Assembly (NCBI GenBank): GCA_039621445.1
Contig: CP154956.1
Coordinates: forward strand, 31,903,437 to 31,967,436
Direction of reading: 5' to 3'
Source: Euglena gracilis
Lineage: Eukaryota; Euglenida; Euglenophyceae; Euglenales
Length of the DNA stretch: 64,000 bases
How positions within the stretch are numbered: the first letter of the stretch is position 1; the number at the start of each line of letters is the position of its first letter. The notes under the pieces are model-generated. The model was not told the origin of the DNA, did not search any database, and worked only from the letters and a program-made list of their open reading frames with translations. The translations under genes and the position numbers were made by a program. This document shows, piece by piece, positions 31,030 through 41,061 of this stretch.

Positions 31030-33910
31030 GGAAGACATGTGTTAGGCGGTTAACCTCCTAGATTTAGCTTTTATGAAGAAGAGATTCCGCCCTTACGGAG
31101 GGAGCTGGACTGGGAATGACGTTAAAAATGAGGTTAGGCGGTTTACCGCTTAAAGAAGGGATGCTTCTGCAACGAGGTGTGCTGTGTGTGTTTGCCCCTG
31201 GTGCTCCAATGGGTTTGCAAGAACCCTTGTATTCCCTTCCTCCTGGGCTGTGCACCACGGCGTATCATTTAGTAATGCAGGGTGGCAGTTGGACCACAAA
31301 AGCACTGGAGTGAGACTCAGGGTGTGTGGCGTGGTTGCCTGTGCTGCTATTTGGAACAGAGGAGTGGAAAATGGCTGAACAGCATTCTGGCAATCACAGG
31401 GTCAAGAATTTTGAGGAATTTGGGGCCAAGGTGAACTGAAGTGCGGATGCGGTTTAAGTGCGTGGTGTCTTTAATTTGTCAGCGATCAAGTTCCCTCAGC
31501 TGGGCCTGCAAAAACTGAACACATTTTATCCACCTGTCCCGCCGAGAAGGCACTGAAAAATTTTTTGTTAGAGGTGGCACAGAAACAGAACATAAGTTTT
31601 TTTGGAAGTTTTTGTAAGACAGTTTGCAGGCGGATCTCCATGCAGACGAATGCATTAAAGGTTAGAAAGCTTCAGGCACAGCTGCCAAGGATGGGTGGAC
31701 CTGATGGATTTTCACCTTGTTTGGTGGATGGTGGTATTGGGGTGGGGGTGAAGCACACACGGCAAATGAATGATATGGGTGAATTGGGGAATTTCAGGCG
31801 GAAACCCGCGCAGAAGGGTTTGGGAATGTGAAATGTTCGTGTTTGTGGAGGACACGTGGGATCGGGAAGTGGGAACGCGCTGAAACCCCCGAAAATTTTT
31901 TGAGACGTTACGAACGGTGGCAGTAGGCAGTTATCCGCCTGCTCCGCTTTTTTTTTGCACGGGTTTCCACGCAGATGTGGTGTTGACAGGAACGATGGCT
32001 TGTGTTTATGATGTCTCGGTGTCCCGATGTGCAACGTGATGTTTGAAGGTTGGGCCGGACAGGCTGAAAGGGAGCTGCGGCTGCTGCACCTTGGCAGCAA
32101 GCACAGCGGGCGGAAACCCGCCTGGCATTTGAGCAGGAGGCGGACACCCTCTTTTCTAGTGAGGAGGTGGAGGTGTTCCCCCTGGCCGGTGGTGATGATG
32201 TTGTCTGCAGGGACGGCAGTGGAACGCGTGGGTCAGTTTCCAGGCCGGTCTGCGGTGCGGTAGCGGTGCTATTCAATTGCTGTCCCGAAAATAGCCGAAA
32301 AAGCCGAGGTCAATTTCTCAGGAGGGAAAGAAGCACCTCCCAGAACCCTCCTCCTGGAACCCAATGGTGAGGGCGGTCCAAAATCAGGGTTTGAGGACAG
32401 CTGGGGAAAAAATGAATCAAACAACCAGACAGAAAAGCGCCGATTTCAGCAGCTGGTGGCAGCAATCAAAAAATTTCGTGGGGTTTGCGGAAGGAGTCCT
32501 CCAAGTTATCAAAATTTCAATGCCTTTTGAATGGTTCTTTAAGAGATTTTATAGCATTTTCTGTTTGAAAAGTTGCATTTTTTGCTTAAATTCTGACAAA
32601 ATGCCCAAAACGCCTCCTTTTTTCTGGCTCTTCTTTTTTCGGGCCCAGCTACATGTCTCTGGAGGAGGCAACGGTGGTCTCCGCAGTTAGAAGACACGTG
32701 GAAGGGGGGGGAACCAGAAGGCGTTTTTCTTAACCAACGCCAGGTCACCATTTGACCCGATACAATTGGCTTCAATCCATGTGACCACTCCCTACACAGG
32801 TGGGAGTAGTGTGTCCGGTCCGTTTGGAAACCACCCCTGCCCTGAGTGCCCAAGTTTAAAGGCTGCAGGTCTCTCCTTGTTTGGTCTTGTGAAATACCCT
32901 CTCTCTGGTTTCCATGAACCTCCACCCTCAAACCCGCCAAAACACGCCAGACACTAGTCCGTTGCAAACTGCCTGGCAGCCTGGAAACAACATCTGTCGT
33001 CCACTTCCTCCAAAAACATTCACGCCTGTGACTGATGTCACAAGTGGTGCAGGAAGAGTTTCAAAATTTCGCAAACAAACTGATAACCGCCAATGCTGTC
33101 TCTTGGTATCCACCCAACCCCATGCCATCTCCTCAATGGTGTTATTAAATTAATGTGGGGATGGTTAGGTGGTTAACTGCCTAAAACAAAATTGTTGGTG
33201 GTGGGAAGATTTTGCTGGTTTTAGCTCATACCGGATGTGCTATGTGTGCAGAGTTTCATAAATCAGTCAATTTAGCTTTTTTTTGTTTTTGGACCGGTTT
33301 AGACAGGGACCTTCTTCTATCCAAAAGCGTTGGCGAACGCAGGATATCATTTGGGTGGCACCTCCAGCAGCCATTGGCTATGGTGTTATTGTCCCCCATT
33401 CCAGAGACCCCACCAGGCGCCAACGTCTGGTCAATGCCGGTCTCGACACGGGGGGGGGGGGCAATACCACCAAGACACCACCATTGTTTCTTATTCACTC
33501 CAGACGGATTCCCACCTGCACCAAAGCGCCACACACTCACCACATATATACACAACAGGCGGATTCCCTCCCACAAGTTATCAGCTGTTTGTGTTCTGGT
33601 GGGCGGTAATCCGCGTACCATTATTTGTTGTCGCTTTCAGGCGATAATCCGCGTGCAAGTTTATCTTTCGCGTATATCCGCCTAAACGTTTAACCGTTGT
33701 CTAACATTTCTTGTTTCGTTTTAGGCAGTTATCCGTGCACGCTTGCAGAATTCATTCGCTTCTCACCGTCAGTAACATCAACCACCGAGACACAGCCCCA
33801 TATCACCCCCATTCAAAGTCAGTGTTTTTTTTTAGCTATTTCAAGCAGTTCTACCACACTCCCAAATCACACAATTCACACACAATCGAAAATCGTTTAA
33901 GCGGATTACC
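31030..33910. repeat. Cluster of palindromic AGGCGGTTAACCGCCT-like motifs
   Basis: Variants of a short palindrome (AGGCGG, then A/T-rich centre, then CCGCCT) recur at about 31042, 31134, 31797, 31923, 32110, 33163, 33554, 33604, 33639, 33671, 33723 and 33898. Examples are GGCGGAAACCCGCCTGG, TAGGTGGTTAACTGCCTA and CAGTTATCCGCCTG. The surrounding sequence is AT-richer than elsewhere and, apart from one exon near 32.1 kb, non-coding. Confidence 0.6.
32098..32228 (+). CDS. Helical acidic exon, possibly part of the PARP-like gene
   Basis: The frame following CTTGGCAG reads QAQRAETRLAFEQEADTLFS, then SEEVEVFPLAGGDDVVCRDG. This is an amphipathic helix followed by an acidic segment. The other two frames in the same place are less helix-like. 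The donor is either the GT inside GATGTTGTC or GTGGGT near 32226. Assignment to the downstream gene is inferred from position only. Confidence 0.4.
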
Positions 33911-34121
33911 GTGCAAGACCACTTTCAAAAAATTCTGGCCCAAAGCTGCCACACACCTATCGGAACCAAAAATTTTGTGCCTTTTTAACATTCAGAAACC
34001 GCAAAAATTGGTTGGGCAATTCGCGCCGCCTAAGCCTGTCTTGCGGTGCTGTGCGCGACGAACCTGATTGACTTATTAAACCGCAAACGAGGATCAAGGG
34101 CCGCAGCCCCCCCTCATTGAC

Positions 34122-36085
34122 AGGAAAACTGGACGCACTGCTGGGCTAACGCAAGTGCCGCCGCCCGGCCCGCAAGGCAAGGACGGCGCAGCTGCCCTGC
34201 CGCCGGTGTACTGGCACAGCGCCCACCCCCGCGTGCTGAGCCCCCTGACCGACGTGTCGCTGGAGTGGCGCACCCGCGTGGAGCACGCCATGAACGCCGC
34301 CCCACCGCTGGACCTCGACCCGGACTTCGGGGCCGGGCCGGGGCTGACCGCCGAGTTCAGCGTCACGGGCATCTACCTGAACGAGAACGGCCCGCTGTGG
34401 CGCGCGTACGGCCGGCAGCGCGCTTTGCAGCGGCTGCGGGTCGTCCGGGCAGGTCGTTGGGGGGGAGGGGAGTGGCAACAACGTTGTTTTCAGGTCGGTG
34501 AAGAGTATGGTCCTCTTTCAGTCATTCTTTAGGCAATGGGCTGTTCCATTGGGGCACGCTCCTCACCATACCACTTCCCACACTGTTGAAAGAGCTCTGT
34601 GACGTAATAAAGTTGCCCTGGACCGCCTGCCTGACTGCGCTGAGGCATTGGAGTCTTGCACTCACCAGGAGCTGAGCCCACCGCCGGGGGAGTGGGCAGC
34701 AGAGCTGGCAGGAACCTCTCCTCACCACGCCCAAGCATGCGCTGCTGTCCATCACAATGTGTGAGATGAAACTACAACCATTTTTTGTGTGTGTGTGTGT
34801 GTGATGTTGTGTGTGCTCCATCGGTGATGTTTTGCTTTCTGCTGGCCACAGAATGAAATAAACGGTAGTTGACCAGGTTTTCCTCTGTGACCAAAACTTT
34901 TGACATTTCTTGAATCAGCACGTTCCCGCAGTTGCGAAAAGGATTTAGGGTCGTTAGCTCACATTCTTCAAAACAGGCTTGAATTTTTTTTTGATTTTTT
35001 GCGCTTCTTTTTTTTGCTTTTTGTGGCGTTCGTTTTGGTCTATGTTGCGTTCCTCAATTCTGGTGCGCGACTGACGCTTGCCAGTTGGTGATGATGTGAT
35101 GAGATATGATGTGATCAAGTATATTGTGTTTGTGATGTATCACGGTTGGTATTTAATTATTGGCTAGGCATGAGTCTGCACGTTGGGAGATTGTTTGATG
35201 CGGCTGACCTGGAAGCCAACTGCCACCTTGCCCAATGGGTTGCGGCGGGGGCCCTCCGCCACAGCTGGACGCGGCGGCCAACGAGCAGGTGCTGTGGTGC
35301 CCCACGCGGTACCCGCTGGCCCACACGCTGCTCGGGGTGGACGCGGCGGGGCTGCGGCTGTTCCCCAGCGCGGCTGCGGCCCACACGGCGGGCGTCGAGG
35401 GCGGTACCGCGCCACAGGGCTGCTTGCTCCTGTGCCGGGTCTGCCTCGGGACGCCTTTTGCCGCCGTGTGGGACGGACCCCCAGCCGTGCCGTACGCAGG
35501 GGGTTCCCTTACGGGAAGTGAGCCAGCAGGCAGCCGAATCGCACACACGTGTGTGCGCAAACACACACATACACACACACACACACACACAAGCACACGC
35601 ACCAATTCACGCACCCACACACATTGTCCATCAAACACCCACATCTGGCTTTCGAAAACTCCTGGACCCAGGACTCCGAGTCACTAAACCTGCAAAATGG
35701 AAAAATAATTTCGAGATTGGGTGGAAGGGGCAGTCCAGAAAAAGGTCCCCCAGGTGAGGGAGTTTGAAGTACGCCTGAGGTCATCCCCAACCCGCAGGTG
35801 TGCGTCCAGAGCTCGCCGATAATCATATGGAGCGAGGTGGGGGGGGGGGCTCAGCAGCTCAGCCACCACGGAATAGGAACAGCCACACCGTCCGACCAGC
35901 AGGCCGCCCCCTGGCCCCGCCAGGGCCACTGCCCGCCGGAGCGGCTGTGCTGCCACGTGCCGTTCGGGAGCGTCGCCGTCCGCCCCGCCCCGGGCCGGCC
36001 CCCGCGCCACTACCGCCTGCCCTCCACCGCGCAGTGCTACCCCGTGTTTGCCGTGATGTACCGCTGCCCCGCCGCGGCCGGCTGA
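34122..36085 (+). CDS. PARP-like ADP-ribosyltransferase domain with degenerate active site
   Basis: Exons: about 34122-34446, 35265-35465 and about 35903-36085 (stop TGA). All can be joined in phase 0. The first carries FSVTGIYLNENGPLWRAYGR, matching the V-x-R-I-Q-N-x-x-LW-x-x-Y start of PARP catalytic domains. The second carries NEQVLWCPT, then GVDAAGLRLFPSAAAAHTAG and CLLLCRVCLG. The third ends in YRLPSTAQCYPVFAVMYR, the family's C-terminal Q-x-x-P strand. PARPs bind NAD+ through an H-Y-E triad. Here the H-G-T motif reads C-P-T and the Y-F-A motif reads L-F-P, so catalysis is doubtful. The donor after 34446 is GT; an alternative GC donor lies at 34449. Upstream exons are uncertain. Confidence 0.75.
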
Positions 36086-36968
36086 CCCCCCCCCCACTTC
36101 CTTGGGAAGCCGTCCGCCCCCAAGCGGCCTTACCCTGGGACCAGGCTCACTCAACGTTTTGGTCGCACTGCTTTTGGGATCAGGGCCCCAATAGGCCCCC
36201 ACCCCCCGGGGGGAATGGGTGGATGAGGTTTTGAGAGGGGTGGGTTGGTTGGGCCGCCAGATCTCCCTCCGTGTGGATGCGTACCACGGATCAGCCCAAC
36301 CCTTGGCTGTAGGACGCTTGTTGTCCAGATATCGTTTTTGGTTTTGATCAAATTTTGGGTGGTTTGGGCCTGGGTGGTTTGGTGGGTGGGTGGGTTTGGC
36401 TCGGATGAAGTGAAAAATCTACGAGCCAGGGGACAACTCCAGAGACAGCAACATTCAGAAGCGTCACCTGGATAGAACCTTAACCTCCCAACAAACAAGT
36501 TCAATGAAAGCCCAAAAAATATCCTGAAATTGACTCAGGGGTGAGAAGTCCAGCTTCTTTCATCCCAGCTGTGCCTCTATATTCGGCCAGGCCAGATTGT
36601 GGCTCAATTCCAAACATTCAAGTGCAAAGTCAGCTGGACATTACGCACAGTGCGGGATCTAAGATGGCGTGTGTATGTGGTCAGTTTTTTTCCACAGTTT
36701 GGCCAGTCAGCAATGATATGCAGAACCCTTTGGATCCTACCCTGCCAGGCAGGTAAATCATCTCCCATTTTGGGCTGGTTTTGGTTACCATTGCGGATGC
36801 CCAAGAAGAAAGACGACCATTTGTTTTAAGCAGCTGCCTGTAGGAGTTGGGCAGGGGTGTTGGAGCCCACACAGGGATATTTTGATACCTTCAAGTCGTT
36901 TCTGCCCCCCTCCCGTCCCATGCCCCTTCCCCATCTCTTCCTACACAGCCACCACGGTGACCCACATC

Positions 36969-37972
36969 ATGGAGATCATCTGCCGTGAGTCCAACCAGCA
37001 ACTCATCCGGTCCTGCCAGCACAAGATCCAGTACTCTGACAAGTACGACGACGACCACAATGAGTACCGGTACTCCCCCCCGTCTCTACTGCAGGCTCGA
37101 GGTTTGTGGTTCCAGAATCAACATCTAGTCTAGAGAACTCTTTTTAACTTCGCCCTGATGAACGTTCAAGGAACTCTCCAACCGCACCCCCCCAAGCCTG
37201 AAAGTGAAAGAAAGTGAAAAGAAAGTGACGTTGTCACCTTCTCCAGGAAGTTGTCACCTTGGGTCCACACAGATACTTGTCACGGGGGACCCGCACAATG
37301 GGTGGTGCCTTGGTTCCAGCAGTGGGGCGCCCGACTGCCGCCGGCGAGGCGGTTCCGGCCCGGCCTGTCCAACCCGCCGCCCACAGGCACGTCATCCTGC
37401 CGAAGGAGATCGCGAAGCTCATCCCGAAGGGGGTGCTGCTGAGCGAGATGGAGTGGCGCAGCCTCGGCGTGCAGCAGAGCCTCGGCGTGTCCTCCCTCCT
37501 CTCCCCCCCCATATGGGAGGGCAGCTGTTGTGTGTGTGTGTGTGTGGCAACGAACTGGTTTGAAGGTCCCGTGCTTTGATCCCACTTCGCACACCGCTGC
37601 CGTGAAGTGTGTAGTGGTGTCAGTGGCCGCCACCAGCGTCTTTGTTTGGTTTGCAGCACCCTGCTCCCCCTCCCCCCTGTTGTTGGGGCTCTCCTTAGGA
37701 TGGCCCCCTTAACGGGAACAGCGTTCCCATCTCTGCCGGAAATCCGACCAAGTCCCCCACCCCCATGAAAGCCGCCATCCTCTTCCCCATCGGGGCAACA
37801 CAACCCCAATACCCTACGCAGCAAAAGCTCCACCGAGCGTGCCACCGGCTGCCCACGGACCCCCCCCCCCCCAGGTTGGGAACACTACATGGTCCACAAC
37901 CCGGAGCCGCACATCCTCCTGTTCCGCCGGCCGAAGGGGCAGGGGCCGTGCATGGTGCATCCCCTGGCTTGA
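36969..37972 (+). CDS. CKS1: CKS1 cyclin-dependent kinase regulatory subunit (three exons)
   Basis: Exons: 36969-37069, 37387-37484 and 37875-37972, giving 98 residues. CKS proteins bind Cdk and its phosphorylated targets and promote multisite phosphorylation in the cell cycle. The whole family core is present: [52 protein letters not shown] and [12 protein letters not shown]. The first intron is GT-AG. The second must be GC-AG (CTCG/GCGTGT ... CAG/GTTGGG) to give the invariant QQSxGW junction in frame. The N terminus extends about 25 residues beyond the usual start near IQYSDKY. An acceptor at 36948 lies just upstream, so a non-coding or alternative 5' exon is possible. Confidence 0.95.
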
Positions 37973-38548
37973 AGGGGGGGGGGGGCTGAGCATTGACCCG
38001 GACGGGGGCGTCGGGGGGGGGGAGGGCACTGGAATGCCGTCGTTGGCTGCCCTCCGCATGGGGTGTGAATCAAGGCCCCGACCCTGGGGGGGGTGCAGCC
38101 ACTCCTCTAGCACGGCAGTATTTTTTTCATCAACAATCCAGCTCTTTACCATAACGATCTGAATTTCCCAGGAGTGGGAAATCTCATCTGGTTGGTTTGC
38201 TGTTGGTTAGGTGTACCTGAGGAGTTTGTTTTTATTTGTTAGAGTGGCTGGAAAGGGGTACAGGATTTTGTACCATTTTTTTTGAAAAACGGCAAAAGAT
38301 TTTACTGGATGACTTTGAGCGGTGGGAACGATGAAAAAAACATTACTATGGCACTGAAGGAAAGCCAGCTGGGTAAATGGTTCCAAAATGCGCATTCAAA
38401 GAGGAGAGAAACCATTTAACTCCCAAAAACCGTCCCCATCAAATCAATGGACCACCCAAAGCCTCAAGCTCAAACTTCAGGAACACTGAGCTGTGCTGTT
38501 TTCGCTTTGCGGAGTGGATCCCCCTCCCATTGACCACGCACCCCCTGG

Positions 38549-38638
38549 GCCAACCTGGACGCCAAAGTGGCGCAACAGAAGCACGAGGCGGCGATGGCCG
38601 ACCTCGCCATGTACAAGCGCCAGGCTGCCCTGTCTGAG
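38549..38638 (+). CDS. Orphan coiled-coil exon
   Basis: The frame reads LDAKVAQQKHEAAMADLAMY, then KRQAALSE, then a GTGTGC donor in phase 0. It is a highly charged, alanine-rich helix typical of coiled coils. No clear acceptor was found; CCAAAG at 38566 is one option. If unspliced, the frame would stop at 38654. It follows the CKS1 stop by 0.6 kb, but no neighbouring exon was assigned. Confidence 0.4.
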
Positions 38639-38967
38639 GTGTGCGGCGGGTGAAGCATACCCCGTTCCACATGTGCATCGGGGATGCTTCGCCACCCCCC
38701 AACTGTCGTTGCCCTTCCTCAGGGGGCTCAAGGCCGGTTTGGCCAGCAGCTGAGGATCTGGTGTGCGTTTGCCTGCACGCATGGAGGGAGGCGTCCCCAG
38801 CTGCCCTCTCACGACTCCCCCCTGAGGGAGCTGCGGTTGAAAAATGCTTTCTGGAAAGTCGCAACCGGGTTTGGGGTTTAGGGTTTGAGGGTTGAGGTGG
38901 GGGTTGCTGAACAGCTGCGGTCGAATTGTCCTGTCCTGGGCCAAACTGAGCTAAACTGAGCAAAACA

Positions 38968-39563
38968 ACCTCCCCCCTCCCCCTTGTCCAACGACCGGGC
39001 TTGTCTGACGACCACCCCCCCGGTCAGAGACGATCTTTTTTGTATGCGATGTTGGTTCGGCCAAAATTGCTAAAAGTTGGCTAAAAGCAGTCAAAAATGG
39101 CCCAAAATGGCCTAAAATGGCCAAAGGATGGCCAAACATGCCCAAAAAGTTGCCAAAAATAGCAAAAATAAGACAAAAATGGCCAAAAGTAGCCAAAAAC
39201 AGCCTAAAGTGGCCAAAAATGGTCAAAGTGGGCCAAAGTGTGGCCAACAGTTGCCAAAAGTGGCCAAAAGCGACCAAACATGGCGAAAAGCGGTCAAAAA
39301 TGCCTAAAAATTCCCAAAAGTGCCCCAAAAAATGTCAAAAATGGCCAAACGTGGCCAACCGTAGTCAAGAAATAGCATAAATGGCCAAAAACAGCCCAAA
39401 AATGGCCATATACCCCTATCTATGGTAAATTTCCCCCCGATTTGGAGTCCACTCCCCCTTGTCTAACGACCCCCCCCCCCTGGTCGGAGACGAACATTAT
39501 CCATTTTAGCGACCGCCCCAGTCAGAGATGAATATTAGTGGTCGTTGGACAAGGGGGGGAGTT
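38968..39563. mobile_element. Element with TCCCCCTTGTCCAACGACC inverted ends
   Basis: The left end CTCCCCCTTGTCCAACGACC and the right end GGTCGTTGGACAAGGGGGGG are inverted copies about 590 bases apart. Inside, the motif ACGACC, a C tract, then GTC(A/G)GAGACGA is repeated at 39007, 39465 and 39508. A 350-bp block of irregular TGGCCAAAA repeats fills the centre. The 9-mer AGCTAAACT flanks the element at about 38949 and 39564, a possible target duplication. No protein is encoded. Confidence 0.6.
39060..39412. repeat. TGGCCAAAA-type short tandem repeat
   Basis: About 30 irregular copies of (A)TGGCCAAAA, 9-12 bases each, with drift. It forms the interior of the inverted-repeat element above. Confidence 0.8.
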
Positions 39564-39599
39564 AAGCTAAACTTTGCCCTGGCACTGGCAGTGGCATTC

Positions 39600-41060
39600 C
39601 CGTTCATATTGCTCCCCGACCCGGAACAGTGTTCATTGTTCCGTCAACACCCATCGCACCCCCCACCGGGCGGATGGGTTTGTGCCCCGCACCGCCCAGC
39701 CCCCACCCCCCTATCCCCCCCTCCCCAGAGCCACCGGACTCACTGAGGGGCTGCCGGCCACCGTAGAGGCCCCTCCCCTCCCCCCTTGCCCCATCCCATC
39801 CGTGTTCCGTCCCGTGTAGATGAGTGCCGCCCCTGCCCCCTCCTGGGCCACAGCCAGGCGCCTGTCGAAGCCCCGGCGGACCCAAGAGAGGGAGGGAGGG
39901 GCGTGTGGTTCCTCTGGTGGTTGGCGGAATGCTGCATGGCGGCAAGCGGCTGCAATCACCTTCAGCACACAGACGGATTGCTGAGTTTGATTCATTGGGT
40001 CGACTTGGGTCTGGCCCAACCCCCCCATAAGCCCCAGGATTTTCTGCAACATACCCAATAAGTAGACCCGGGGTCTTATTTGGGGGTTTCGACAGAGACA
40101 GATTTTCCTGATGGATGTGCTTAGGTCTCAAAATCACCATCAAAATTAATCTCGCGCTTTTGATATTTAGAGGTGTTGCAGCGTGAATGCAGCACAGTTG
40201 CATGATTTGCATCTTTTTCCTCATGAATATTGCATCTTTGCACATTTTCTCCTCCCATTTTTTGAAGGGAAAAAAAACAGATATTGTCCAGCAAAACAGA
40301 GAATTGCAAAACTCACTGAATCAAAAGAGAATATGAGTTTAGGTAAACACGTGGAAACGTAATCGAAAGGCTTCGGAGAACTTCAAATTTCAAGAATATC
40401 GTCACGGAAAAACACACCTCTTGAACGGCATCAGTTTTTGGTGAATTTGCCAAAGAAATTTTACTGCCGCGGTGAATCTGTCATGGCAAGTACAGCCCGA
40501 AATGTGTTTTCCCTTCAGGAGCTGTTGACTGATTGAAGAAAAAATGTCCTCGCATCTTCATTCTCGGTTCCAGAAACGCTCCAGAAAAAAATTCTTACGA
40601 GCAAATTCAAAATAATCCAGCGCTCACCCTTTCGTCATTTCAGAGGAAGATACACACGTGCTTCTTAAGATTTTACACTCATGCTCATTCATCATGACAA
40701 CGAGAGGACATTATTTGTAAACTCTTTGGAAAAAAACATGCAAAGATTTGTTTATCCTTCTCCGTTTTTGGAGAGAGGGGGAGAGAGATGGAGGGAGGGA
40801 GGGAGGGAATGATTGTCAAAAGCATACGCGGTGAACAAAACACACACGACAAATAACTTTTACCCCCGACATCTTTTCAGCAGAAACACACACACCTCTG
40901 GGAAGTCTGGAAGGATTTGTTTGCAATTTGCATTTTTGTGCATTTTTGTGCTTTTGGGTATTTGTTTTGCATTTTTTGTGCTTTTTGTAATGCACGAATT
41001 TCGGGACCTGTTCCTTTCCCCCCAGGGAAGGATGGGAAGCCCTTCGGTATTGAGGTAGGT
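39600..41060. other. Long stretch without a recognised gene
   Basis: From 40070 to 41040 the sequence is AT-rich, unlike the coding exons, with only a short (GAGAGGG) patch at 40770-40808. A 53-codon frame starts at ATG 39821 (MSAAPAPSWATARRLSKPRR). It could be a first exon but has no support from neighbours. Confidence 0.35.
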
Positions 41061-41061
41061 G

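Noticed and set aside
36541-36872. Opposed 60-80 codon frames before CKS1
   Set aside because: No recognisable domain, no splice signals, and composition like the surrounding intergenic DNA.
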